Assembly: GCA_040752975.1 (NCBI GenBank)
Contig: JBFMHF010000009.1
Span: forward strand, 1 to 64,000
Direction: 5' to 3'
DNA from: JADLDB01 sp040752975
Lineage (GTDB): Bacteria > Myxococcota > Myxococcia > Myxococcales > Myxococcaceae
DNA: 64,000 nucleotides
Position 1 is the first letter of the stretch. Each line of letters opens with the position of its first letter. The position numbers were made by a program, and so were the translations under genes. Positions 45,500-54,286 of this stretch are shown here, one piece after another. Below the pieces are notes generated by a model. The model worked only from the letters and a program-made list of their open reading frames with translations, searched no databases and was not told the DNA's origin.

Positions 45500-45690
45500 G
45501 AGCCGTGTGTTCGACCTTCACTGAACCAAGAGGTTCAGGTGGGAGTCATTTGGCCATGCCGCCTTCGGCGTCCCTCTCTGTGGAGGGCTTGCACCCGGAG
45601 ACACAGAACGACCCCCTTGTGATTGGTATCGGTTCAAGCGTTAGCCGGACATCACGCACTCCGCAGGGAACAGCCCGTGGAAGCTCCTTT
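45500..45690 (-). ncRNA. ssrS: 6S RNA (candidate)
   Basis: On the minus strand, about 190 nt immediately upstream of the formyl-THF cyclo-ligase resemble 6S RNA. The 5' side has CGGGCTGTTCCCTGCGG, like the E. coli GGCCAGUCCCCUG bubble strand. The 3' side has a hairpin CTGAACCTCTTGGTTCAG inside the opposite bubble strand, equivalent to the E. coli hairpin with UGAACCAAGGGUUCA. GAGCT (45686-45682) pairs with GGCTC (45504-45500), and TGTTC with GAACA further in. Size, strand, synteny and a good promoter at the right distance all agree. 6S RNA binds the housekeeping RNA polymerase holoenzyme in stationary phase. Exact ends are approximate. Confidence 0.72.
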
Positions 45691-45698
45691 CGCCCGAG

Positions 45699-45726
45699 AT
45701 CTTAGCGAGGCGATCGTTGGATTCAA
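45699..45726 (-). promoter_or_regulatory. Promoter of the 6S RNA gene
   Basis: TTGAAT (45726-45721), a 16-base spacer and TAAGAT (45704-45699) on the minus strand form a good sigma70-type promoter. The predicted start at about 45690 coincides with the base of the closing stem of the proposed RNA. Confidence 0.6.
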
Positions 45727-45748
45727 GGTGCTAACCTGCGACCCGCTC

Positions 45749-46684
45749 ATGCGTCGGTTGCGCCGCAGCGTCTTGCTCACGCTGGTCTTGACGACGGCCT
45801 CCTCGGTTTCCTCCGCGGCCGCGGCGACGCCAGCCATGACGGGACTGTACCGGCTGGGTGGTGTGGGGATCGTCGACGTGACGGTCGTCGAAGGTCAGGT
45901 CGTCGGCCGGCTCAAGGCGACCGAAGAGTGCCCGGGGATCGCGCTGGATTCCTCCGTCCTGCAGGGCTCCTTCGAGGGGAGCCTCTTCGTCGGCCAGGTG
46001 ACGGTGTGCCAGGCCGGCCCTTCCTGCGTGGCGCAGAAGACGTACCCGTTCCTCGGCTTCTGGGCCGACGAGCAGCTGGTCGGCTCGCTGCGCCTCGACG
46101 AGGCGTGCAGCTCGCCGGCTCTCGACAGCGGCGCCCTCTTCGTCACCTCCGCCACCGCGGAGGAGCGCCAGAAGGTGCTGGGCGACAAGTCGGGCTCGGC
46201 CGCCGACGTGGCCAGGAAGGGGGGCCGCAGCCTGGAGAGCGCAATTTCCGAGGGCACGGCCCTGGTGAAGAACGGCAAGTACACCGAGGCGCTTGCCATC
46301 CTGCGCGACGCGCAGACGCAGGATCCCGACAACGTCTCGGTGCTGTACCTGACAGGCGTCGCCCACGCGAACCTCAAGCAGTCGAAGAATGCGGTGGAAC
46401 CGTTCCGCCGCGCCGCCGAACTGGCCCGAACCCGCAAGCTGGCGCCCAGCCTGGTGGGGGAGATCCACTTCAACCTCGCCTGCGCCCTGGTGCAGGAGAA
46501 GCGCGCCAAGGAAGCGATCGCCGCGCTCAACGCGGGCTTCGACTACGCGGGCGAGGCCGGCTTCACCCTCGATGACCTCCTGAAGAACCCGGATCTCGCG
46601 CCGATCCGTCGCGAGAAGGACTTCCAGACGCTGACGGCTCGCGTTCGTCTGGCCGGCAAGCCGAAGGGGAAGCCTCCGAAGTGA
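45749..46684 (+). CDS. Secreted TPR-repeat protein coupled to a Ser/Thr kinase
   Basis: The 311-residue protein starts at ATG 45749 with a signal peptide (LLTLVLTTASSVSSAAAA). Residues ~30-135 are a beta-rich domain containing four cysteines (YRLGGVGIVDVTVVEGQVVG). Residues ~165-290 hold about three tetratricopeptide units (ALVKNGKYTEALAILRDAQT, VLYLTGVAHANLKQSKNAV, NLACALVQEKRAKEAIAALN). It is exported, probably periplasmic, and may bring together envelope proteins. Its stop overlaps the kinase start by four bases (GTGA), so the two products are made in a fixed ratio. Confidence 0.85.
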   Translation: MRRLRRSVLLTLVLTTASSVSSAAAATPAMTGLYRLGGVGIVDVTVVEGQVVGRLKATEECPGIALDSSVLQGSFEGSLFVGQVTVCQAGPSCVAQKTYPFLGFWADEQLVGSLRLDEACSSPALDSGALFVTSATAEERQKVLGDKSGSAADVARKGGRSLESAISEGTALVKNGKYTEALAILRDAQTQDPDNVSVLYLTGVAHANLKQSKNAVEPFRRAAELARTRKLAPSLVGEIHFNLACALVQEKRAKEAIAALNAGFDYAGEAGFTLDDLLKNPDLAPIRREKDFQTLTARVRLAGKPKGKPPK

Positions 46685-47586
46685 CCCAGGCGATCGGCCC
46701 GTACGAGGTCGTCCGGCCGCTGGGCAAGGGCGGCATGGCCGAAGTTTTCCGCGTGCGCGCGCTCCAGGGCCCCTTCCAGGGCAGCGAGTTCGCGCTCAAG
46801 CGGCTGTTGCCTGCGCTCCAGGAGGACCCCGAGTCGGTGAGGCTGTTCACCGCCGAGGCCGAGCTGTCCCGGCACCTCCACCACCCCAACATCGTCGAGG
46901 TGGTGGACGTCGGCCACGACGGCAAGTCCATCTTCATGGTGATGGAGCTGATCGACGGTCGCGACGTCGGGCAGATCATCCGGCGCTGCCGCACGAAGAA
47001 GGTGCACTGGCCCGTGGACTTCGCGGTGTACCTGGCGCGGGTGCTGCTCGAGGCCCTGGGCTACGCGCACGCCGCGAGGGATCCCGAGGGGCGGCCGCTG
47101 GGCGTCATTCACTGCGACGTGTCGCCGTCGAACTTCTTCGTGTCGCGCACCGGGCACCTCAAGCTGGGCGACTTCGGCGTGGCGCGCTCGCTCATCGTCG
47201 CCGGGTCGAAGGAGATCATGGGCAAGCCGTACTACCTGTCGCCCGAGGCCATCGACGGAGTGCTGACCCCCGGCGTCGATCTCTGGGCCGTGGCGGTGAC
47301 GCTGTATGAGTTGCTCACGCTGCAGCGGCCCTTCCAGGGCAAGACGCCGGACGAGGTGTTCGCGGCCATCCGCAGCTCCGAGTACGTGCCCATGCGCGCG
47401 CTGCGCCCAGACGTGCCGAGGGTGCTCGAGGGGCTGGTGGCGCAGGCCTTCGACGTGGATCCCGAGCTGCGCTTTCGCACCGCCGAGGAATTCATCGAAG
47501 GGCTGATGCCGCTTCTCGACGAGCGGGTGGGCACGGATCTCGCCGTCTCCTCGCTGGTGCGCGGGCTGTTCGGCACCGCGGACTGA
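46681..47586 (+). CDS. Soluble Ser/Thr protein kinase with HCD instead of HRD
   Basis: The 301-residue protein starts at GTG 46681 and consists only of a kinase domain, with no membrane segment. It has the glycine loop GKGGMAEV (15-22), Lys40 in FALKR, helix-C Glu59, catalytic HCD at 144-146 followed by VSPSN (Asn151), and DFG at 164-166. The change of Arg to Cys in HRD makes it a non-RD kinase, which usually does not need activation-loop phosphorylation. All residues essential for catalysis remain. Overlap with the upstream TPR gene suggests a common pathway, although the TPR protein appears to be exported while the kinase is cytoplasmic. Confidence 0.93.
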   Translation: MTQAIGPYEVVRPLGKGGMAEVFRVRALQGPFQGSEFALKRLLPALQEDPESVRLFTAEAELSRHLHHPNIVEVVDVGHDGKSIFMVMELIDGRDVGQIIRRCRTKKVHWPVDFAVYLARVLLEALGYAHAARDPEGRPLGVIHCDVSPSNFFVSRTGHLKLGDFGVARSLIVAGSKEIMGKPYYLSPEAIDGVLTPGVDLWAVAVTLYELLTLQRPFQGKTPDEVFAAIRSSEYVPMRALRPDVPRVLEGLVAQAFDVDPELRFRTAEEFIEGLMPLLDERVGTDLAVSSLVRGLFGTAD

Positions 47587-47667
47587 GCGGGCCTTCATCC
47601 AGGGGACGAAGTCCGGATCGCCGGGCCGCGTGAAGGGGACGAGTCGATGGCGCTGGGACGGGCAGCC

Positions 47668-48801
47668 CTACTGGCGCGCGCGGGGCACGTGCTTGAGGAG
47701 GGCGGCCACCACCCGGGAGACTTCTTCGTCGGTGGTGCCCTCGCCCAGGGAGAAGCGCAGCGACTGGCCCACCTCGGCCGACGAGAGGCCCATGGCCTTC
47801 AGCACGTGCGAGGGAGACAGCGAGCCCGAGGCGCAGGCCGCCCCCGTGGACACGCAGATGCCCTCGAGATCGAGCGCGATCAAGAGCGCCTCTCCGTCCA
47901 CCCCGGCGAAGCGCAGGTTGGAGGTGTTGGCCACGCGCTCGGCGCCGGCGCCGTTCACCGCCGTCCCGGGGAGCTGCGCGAGGACTTCGCGCTCGAAGCG
48001 ATCGCGGAGCGGGCCAACCCGCGCCGCGTAGCCGTCCTGTCCGTCCAGGGCGTGCTCGAGCGCCAGCACCAGCGCCTCCGCCATCGCCACGCTGGGTGTC
48101 CCGCCGCGCTTCCCGTCTTCCTGGTGGCCGGGCACCAGCGGGGCCACGGGGACGCCGCGCCGCTTCACCAGCACCCCCACGCCCGCGGGCCCACCCAGCT
48201 TGTGGGCCGAGAAGCTGTAGAGATCGGCCGGACAGTCGCGCAGCGTGGCGGAGAGCTTCCCCACCGCTTGCACCGCGTCGCAGTGGAAGACGATGCCGCG
48301 CTCGTTGCACGTCCGCGCGAGCTGGGGGGCAGGCTGGATCACCCCGGTCTCGTTGTTCACCCACATCAGGCTGCACAGCGCGGTGTCGGGCGTGAGCTGC
48401 TCCTCGAGCTGCTCGAGGCGCACCCTGCCGTCGGCGTCGCAGGGCACCCGCACCACCCGGGCGCCCTCGCGCTGCAGCTCAGCCACGGCGCCCAGCACGC
48501 AGGGGTGTTCGACCAGCGAGGTGACCACCTTCGTCTTCCCGGGGTCCTTGCGCGCCCGGTAGGCCCCCAGCACCGCCAGGGCCGCCGCCTCGCTGCCCGA
48601 GCCGGTGAAGAGGACTTCGCGGGGCAGGGCGCCCAGCCGCTGGGCGACTGCTTCCCGCGCCGCGTCGAGCCGCTTGCGCGAGGCCCGCCCGACGCGGTGC
48701 ACGCTGGACGGGTTCCCCCAGGTCTCGGCGAAGGCCGTGGCGAGGTGCGCGGCCACGGCGGGCAACAGCGGCGCGCCGGCGTTGAAGTCCCAGTAGATCA
48801 C
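47668..48801 (-). CDS. Cysteine desulfurase (NifS/IscS family)
   Basis: The 377-residue protein starts at GTG 48801, overlapping the upstream stop by four bases. PLP-enzyme landmarks are SGSEAAALAVLGA, His99 in LVEHPCV, Asp175/Gln178 in HCDAVQAVG, and the Schiff-base Lys201 in SFSAHKLGGPAG. The persulfide cysteine is Cys323 in STGAACASGSLSPSHVL, on the longer loop typical of the IscS/NifS class. The N-terminus reads WDFNAGAPLLP instead of the usual LDNAATTP. It removes sulfur from cysteine for Fe-S clusters or thiolation. No iscU or other cluster gene is adjacent, so its pathway is open. Selenocysteine lyase activity is conceivable given selC nearby, but is not shown. Confidence 0.92.
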   Translation of the reverse strand: MIYWDFNAGAPLLPAVAAHLATAFAETWGNPSSVHRVGRASRKRLDAAREAVAQRLGALPREVLFTGSGSEAAALAVLGAYRARKDPGKTKVVTSLVEHPCVLGAVAELQREGARVVRVPCDADGRVRLEQLEEQLTPDTALCSLMWVNNETGVIQPAPQLARTCNERGIVFHCDAVQAVGKLSATLRDCPADLYSFSAHKLGGPAGVGVLVKRRGVPVAPLVPGHQEDGKRGGTPSVAMAEALVLALEHALDGQDGYAARVGPLRDRFEREVLAQLPGTAVNGAGAERVANTSNLRFAGVDGEALLIALDLEGICVSTGAACASGSLSPSHVLKAMGLSSAEVGQSLRFSLGEGTTDEEVSRVVAALLKHVPRARQ

Positions 48802-49865
48802 GCCTCGTCGGAGAGGAGCGACGCGCCGCGCTCGCCTTCCACGCCGAAGGCCTCCTTGAAGCGCTTGACCACGTCGCGCCGCAACGCCTCGCGCTGGGCC
48901 TTCTTTCCGGTGAGCGGCAGCCGCGCGCCCGCCATCGAGCCGTGGCCTCCCGCCGAGCCGCCGAAGTCGGCGCAGGCCTCGCGAATGAGCCGCCCCGCGT
49001 TCTTCCGGCGATCCTGCACGCGCAGGCTCAGGTACAGCTGGCTGCGGAAGCTGCCCAGGGCCAGAGACCAGCTCACCCCCTCGAGGAAGGACAGCCGCTC
49101 GGCCACCTCGGGCACCATGTCCGGCGTGTAGATCTCACCCAGATCCGTCACCACGCCCGAGGAATAGACCCGCGCCTGCTCGATGGCCTGGTGGAACAGG
49201 CGGAAGTAGCGCTGCGGCAGCGACGGGTGCTCGATGGCCGCGAGCCGACGGCGATCGATGCGCGGGTAGAGCCACAGGTAGGAGTCCACGTCGGGCGCCG
49301 AGGTCTGCCGCTCGAGATCCCTCGTGTCGGCCTTGATCCCGTAGTACAGGGCGGTGCTGAGTTCCGGCGAGGGATCGAGCTTCGCGGCCCTCAGGTACTC
49401 CACCAGCATGGTCGAGGTGGCGCCGTACACCCCGCCCACGTCGGCGAAGGCGTTGTGGAGCTCCCCTTCGCGCACCGGGTGGTGATCGATCACGATGTCG
49501 GCGATGCGCTGATCGTAGAGGGCGTGGTTCTTCACGTCCTGCTGCGTGTCCACGAGTCCCAGCAGATCGTAGTCGTCCAGCTTCACCTCGGAGATCGGCG
49601 TCACCGGCACGCCCAGCTCCTTGACGAAGGCGAGGTTCTCCGCGCGGCCGATGATGCCCCCGTAGGCGATCTCGGCCTTCAGGCCCAGGCGCGCCTCGAG
49701 CAGGGTGGTCAACGCCCACGCCGAGGCCAGCGAGTCGGGATCGGGGTTGTCGTGCGGGAGCACCAGCGCGCGCTGCCGCTTCTTGAAGAGCCGGGTGAGC
49801 CGGTCCACCTTGGAGCGCGCCGACAGGCTGGCGACCTCCATCGGGCTGGCGGCGGTGTTCGGCAC
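48798..49865 (-). CDS. DHH/DHHA1-family phosphoesterase (NrnA-like)
   Basis: The 355-residue protein starts at GTG 49865; ATG at residue 9 is an alternative. The DHH domain has HDNPDPDSLASA (His38, Asp42, Asp44), Asp106 in GLVDTQQD, and IDHHP with Asp127-His128-His129. The DHHA1 domain ends with FGGSAGGHGSMAGA (~317-330). These are the ligands of the two-metal site in nanoRNases, pAp-phosphatases and c-di-AMP phosphodiesterases. Which of these it hydrolyses is not evident. It is translationally coupled to the cysteine desulfurase gene; pAp hydrolysis would fit sulfur metabolism, but that is speculation. Confidence 0.92.
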   Translation of the reverse strand: MPNTAASPMEVASLSARSKVDRLTRLFKKRQRALVLPHDNPDPDSLASAWALTTLLEARLGLKAEIAYGGIIGRAENLAFVKELGVPVTPISEVKLDDYDLLGLVDTQQDVKNHALYDQRIADIVIDHHPVREGELHNAFADVGGVYGATSTMLVEYLRAAKLDPSPELSTALYYGIKADTRDLERQTSAPDVDSYLWLYPRIDRRRLAAIEHPSLPQRYFRLFHQAIEQARVYSSGVVTDLGEIYTPDMVPEVAERLSFLEGVSWSLALGSFRSQLYLSLRVQDRRKNAGRLIREACADFGGSAGGHGSMAGARLPLTGKKAQREALRRDVVKRFKEAFGVEGERGASLLSDEA

Positions 49866-49882
49866 GGGGAGCCTCGTGGGCG

Positions 49883-50710
49883 TCAGCGATAGAAGCGGGT
49901 CAGATCACGGAAGTGCTTGAGGCCGTTCTCCAGGGAATTGTCCATCGCGTCCATCATCAGGTTGCTGAAGGTGTTGAAGCCGGCGCGGAAGGACTCGAAG
50001 TACTTGGCGCGGTCGACGGAGACGATCACCGCCGGCATGAAGCCGTTCCGCATGAGGATGAAGTTGGACAACATGCGGCCGACCTTCCCGCTGGTGTCGG
50101 TGAACGGGAAGATCTGGATGAACTGGTGCTGCACGCGGCCCGCCTGGAGGATCGGGTGGAGCTCGCGGAACTCCGCCGACGCCGTCCAGTCGAGCAGCTT
50201 GTCGAGCAGCGGCTGCACCTTGGCGGGCTGGGCGATCTCGTGCAGGTACGTCTTGTGGAGCGGGATGTCCTTCCGGAAGCCGGCCTTCTCCCTTTCTTTG
50301 GCCAGCTCCTTCTCGGTGCGCTCCCGCCGCTCGGCCACCGCCCGCGCCGCCTGCGCTTCGGGCGTGTTCCCCGAGAGGAGATCGTGCACCCGGCGGACGA
50401 AGGTCATGGTGATGGCCGCGTTCTTCTTCGACGTCTTCGACTCCTCGCGAATGAAGTCCATCGCCGCCTTGTGGTTGCGGATCTCCCAGACGATCGGCAA
50501 CAGCGAGGCCTCCGCCACCACCGCGCCCGGGTGCAGCGCCGCGGTCAGCTCCTGTGGGCTGTAGATCGAGCCTTCCAGCGCGCAGTCGTGGTGCACCCAC
50601 GCCATCTCGAAGCGATCGAGGAAGTCCTGCACCTCGGGCCTCTTCTGGGAGAGGTACTTTTTCAGCTGCTTGGTCTTGTCCTCGATCGCCTGAAACCGCT
50701 CTTTCGTCAC
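49883..50710 (-). CDS. Fic-fold protein with degenerate catalytic motif
   Basis: The 275-residue protein starts at GTG 50710. The N-terminal helix with CALEGSIYSPQEL (43-55) resembles the inhibitory-helix region (IEGN) of Fic AMP-transferases. The signature region is IFPFTDTSGKVGRMLSNF (200-217), aligning with the usual IHPFxDxNGKVGRLLxN. The catalytic His is Phe201 and the phosphate-binding Asn is Ser207, whereas Pro202, Phe203, Asp205, Gly208 and the GR pair are kept. The rest, including LMRNGFMPAVIVSVDRAKYF, is intact, so this is not a decaying gene. AMPylation by the standard mechanism looks impossible. It may bind nucleotides or proteins instead. It sits just downstream of selC, after an unusually A/T-rich leader. 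Confidence 0.88.
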   Translation of the reverse strand: MTKERFQAIEDKTKQLKKYLSQKRPEVQDFLDRFEMAWVHHDCALEGSIYSPQELTAALHPGAVVAEASLLPIVWEIRNHKAAMDFIREESKTSKKNAAITMTFVRRVHDLLSGNTPEAQAARAVAERRERTEKELAKEREKAGFRKDIPLHKTYLHEIAQPAKVQPLLDKLLDWTASAEFRELHPILQAGRVQHQFIQIFPFTDTSGKVGRMLSNFILMRNGFMPAVIVSVDRAKYFESFRAGFNTFSNLMMDAMDNSLENGLKHFRDLTRFYR

Positions 50711-50813
50711 GGCGCGGAAGATAGCTTTTTCGCGCGTCCGTCGCCACGAAAATATGCCTAACCCAATGAAATAGCAGCGGAAATTTCGCTGGTGGTCAGG
50801 GGTGGGAGAAGGT

Positions 50814-50909
50814 CGGCGAAGCATGGGAATCGAACCCACCAACCGACGCTCGCGCGCCAGCTCACTGGTTTTGAAGACCAGGCCGGTCACCAGACACGGC
50901 CGCTTCGCC
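50814..50909 (-). tRNA. selC: tRNA-Sec (anticodon UCA)
   Basis: A 96-nt tRNA with an eight-base acceptor stem GGCGAAGC/GCTTCGCC, anticodon stem CTGGT/ACCAG, and loop CTTCAAA giving UCA (50874-50872). It has a long GC-rich variable arm and the T-loop TTCGATT. The size, the extended acceptor stem and the UCA anticodon identify selenocysteine tRNA. CCA is not encoded. The organism therefore decodes UGA as selenocysteine in some genes; selA, selB and selD are not in this window. Confidence 0.95.
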
Positions 50910-50939
50910 GGGGCGAGTGCCTAGCAGCGACGAGGTGCG

Positions 50940-51965
50940 TCAGTCGAGGCCGCGATCGTACAGCTCGTCTTCATCGAGGCCGAGGAGGTGGCCGACCTCG
51001 TGGAGGACGGTGATGCGGATCTCCTCGATCAGCTCCTCGCGGGTGCGGGCGAAGCGCTCGAGGTTGTTCTGGAAGAGGGTGATGCGGGCGGTGAGGTGAT
51101 CCTCGGCGTGCATGTCTCGGCGCTCGTCGAGGGCGGTGCCGTGGAAGACGCCGAGCACGGTGGGGGACACGCCTTCCTTCACGTCCTCGTCGGAAGGGAA
51201 GGGCTCGACGGTGAGGATGGTGTTGTCGAGCGCGGGCCGGGCGTGCTCGGGCAGCCGATCGATCGCCTCGGCCACCGCGGCGTCGAAGTCCTTCGCGGAG
51301 AGGTGGACCGGCGGAGGGAAGGCGTCGGGATCGAGCGAGCGCGCCTTCGCGAAGAGGGGCCTCGGGTCCTTGCCGCGGCGCTCGGCGATCAGCGCGAGGT
51401 AGTGGAAGGCCCAGGGCTCGTCGGGGTGATCTCGGGTGATCGCCTCGAGCGCGCGCTGGGCCTCGTCGAGGCGACCCAGCTCGAAGAGCGCGAAGCCGCG
51501 CTCGAGCCGCGCCTCCGGGTGATCCGGATCGGCGGCCAGCACGCGATCGAACGAGGCCAGGGCGTCCGCCGCGTGGCCGAGCTGGTTGAGCGCCAGGCCG
51601 CGCAGGAAGGCCACCTCGGGCGCCAGCGTCTCGTCGCCGCGCACGAGCCGCTCGGCGCGATCGAGCAGCTCCAGGGCCTCTTCCTGCATTTCGCGGTCGT
51701 CTTCGCCTCCCCGAATGCGCACCTCCGCCGCCGACAGCAGGTGCGCCGCGTTCTTCGGCTCGCGGGAGATCAGCTCGTCGAAGGCCACCGCCGCGGCCTC
51801 CAGCTCGCCCAGCTCGGCCAGCGCGTTCGCCTTGAGATCGAGCGCGCCCAGATCCTGCGGATCGAGCTCGAGGGCCTTCTCGGCCCAGGTGAGCGCGCCC
51901 TCGATGTCCTCGTCGGACCACGCCTCCTCGCCCCGGCGCAGGGCCTCGTCGACGGTGAGGGCCAT
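50940..51965 (-). CDS. TPR protein with C-terminal minimal zincin metallopeptidase domain
   Basis: The 341-residue protein starts at ATG 51965; an upstream in-frame codon at 52004 would run into the divergent promoter region. Residues ~5-205 are about five TPR units (ALTWAEKALELDPQDLGALD, ALASFDRVLAADPDHPEARL). The C-terminal ~130 residues resemble the minimal zincin family (DUF1025/TTHA0227 type), with VLHEVGHLLGLDEDEL at ~320-335 supplying HExxHxxGxxE zinc ligands and the catalytic Glu. Activity of this family is poorly known. There is no signal peptide, so it is cytoplasmic. It lies 30 bases upstream of selC on the same strand. Confidence 0.9.
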   Translation of the reverse strand: MALTVDEALRRGEEAWSDEDIEGALTWAEKALELDPQDLGALDLKANALAELGELEAAAVAFDELISREPKNAAHLLSAAEVRIRGGEDDREMQEEALELLDRAERLVRGDETLAPEVAFLRGLALNQLGHAADALASFDRVLAADPDHPEARLERGFALFELGRLDEAQRALEAITRDHPDEPWAFHYLALIAERRGKDPRPLFAKARSLDPDAFPPPVHLSAKDFDAAVAEAIDRLPEHARPALDNTILTVEPFPSDEDVKEGVSPTVLGVFHGTALDERRDMHAEDHLTARITLFQNNLERFARTREELIEEIRITVLHEVGHLLGLDEDELYDRGLD

Positions 51966-52028
51966 GGTGCCCCCGTGTTTGGGTGCGGCGCTCGCGAAAG
52001 TCAACGGCTCGTGCTAGGCGACCCGTTC

Positions 52029-52460
52029 ATGGCGACGACGGAAGAGGGCAGGCCCGTCATCAGCGTGATGGTCGTCGATGACGACGAGGCCACGCTGAAT
52101 CTGCTGGGCACCTTTCTGCGCCGCAACGGCTACCGGGTGATCACCGCCACCAACCCGGTGAAGGCGCTCGAGCTGCTCCAGCACGAAGACGTCCGCCTGG
52201 TGATCACCGATCTCATGATGCCGCACGTCGACGGCATCTCCTTCACCCAGCAGGTCCACCAGATCCCCCGCCACAAGGACGTGCCGGTGATCATGATCAC
52301 CGCCTTCGGCAGCGACGAGGTGTCCGACAAGGGCATGCGCCGCGGCGTGGCGATGACGCTGGCCAAGCCGCTCGAGCTCTCCAAGCTGCTCGACCTCGTC
52401 GGCTTCGCCACCGCCGAGCCGCCCCCCAGGCGGGATCCCCAGAAGCCCGAGTCCGACTGA
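52029..52460 (+). CDS. Single-domain response regulator
   Basis: The 143-residue CheY-like protein starts at ATG 52029. Receiver landmarks are VMVVDDDEATL (Asp17-Asp19), phosphoacceptor Asp61 in LVITDLMMPHVDG, Thr in MITAFGSDE, and Lys in LAKPLELSKLL. No output domain is present; the C-terminus ends in a short Pro/Arg tail. It is divergent from the TPR-zincin gene with a 63-base gap and precedes the groEL promoter. The cognate histidine kinase is not in the window, so it could serve as a phosphorelay intermediate. Confidence 0.93.
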   Translation: MATTEEGRPVISVMVVDDDEATLNLLGTFLRRNGYRVITATNPVKALELLQHEDVRLVITDLMMPHVDGISFTQQVHQIPRHKDVPVIMITAFGSDEVSDKGMRRGVAMTLAKPLELSKLLDLVGFATAEPPPRRDPQKPESD

Positions 52461-52471
52461 CCCATCGCCAG

Positions 52472-52499
52472 TTGACATTCGGCCGCGGCTCCCTATTTT
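52472..52499 (+). promoter_or_regulatory. sigma70-type promoter of groEL
   Basis: TTGACA (52472-52477), a 16-base spacer and TATTTT (52494-52499). The consensus -35 and the position directly before a CIRCE element make this the vegetative/heat-shock promoter of groEL. Confidence 0.8.
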
Positions 52500-52524
52500 G
52501 GCGCTCGCACAGGGCGAGTGCTAA
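52498..52524 (+). promoter_or_regulatory. CIRCE operator (HrcA binding site) of groEL
   Basis: TTGGCGCTC, nine bases, then GAGTGCTAA. The right arm is a perfect match to the CIRCE consensus and the left arm differs from TTAGCACTC at two positions. It overlaps the end of the -10 box and the start of the transcript, the standard place for repression by HrcA at normal temperature. Confidence 0.9.
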
Positions 52525-52567
52525 CGCCCTTCTGCGTCCAAACATCAATCATTTCTGGAGGTTACAC

Positions 52568-54202
<1,635 letters not shown>

Positions 54203-54206
54203 CGTG

Positions 54207-54236
54207 ACTCCTCCCTCTCCCATCGCGGGCGAGGGG
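54207..54236. repeat. Partial copy of the CCCTCTCCC/GGGAGAGGG-type repeat
   Basis: CCTCCCTCTCCCATCGCGGG followed by CGAGGGG resembles the palindromic element at 35875-35912, but with mismatches in the right arm. It lies directly after the groEL stop and before the terminator hairpin. Confidence 0.4.
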
Positions 54237-54245
54237 AATGCCAGG

Positions 54246-54278
54246 CGCCCTGCTCTCCACGCGGAGGGCAGGGCGTTT
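54246..54278 (+). terminator. Rho-independent terminator after groEL
   Basis: CGCCCTGC-TCTCC-acgc-GGAGG-GCAGGGCG forms a 12-13 base-pair stem with a four-base loop, followed by TTT. It lies 44 bases after the groEL stop and just before the convergent gene's stop, so it may serve both strands. Confidence 0.85.
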
Positions 54279-54286
54279 GCCTGTCT

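Noticed and set aside
47668..48801. Assignment of the desulfurase as a dedicated selenocysteine lyase because selC is near
   Set aside because: The active-site loop is that of ordinary IscS/NifS enzymes, and the genes are separated by a DHH phosphoesterase and a Fic gene. Proximity alone is not evidence.
50740..50813. A/T-richer patch with AGCGGAAATTTCGCT between selC and the Fic gene as an integration site
   Set aside because: The palindrome is short and imperfect. No integrase or duplicated tRNA end was found, so it is only mentioned as background to the Fic finding.
50814..50909. A suppressor or mis-called tRNA instead of tRNA-Sec
   Set aside because: The eight-base acceptor stem, 96-nt length, long variable arm and UCA anticodon together are specific to selenocysteine tRNA.
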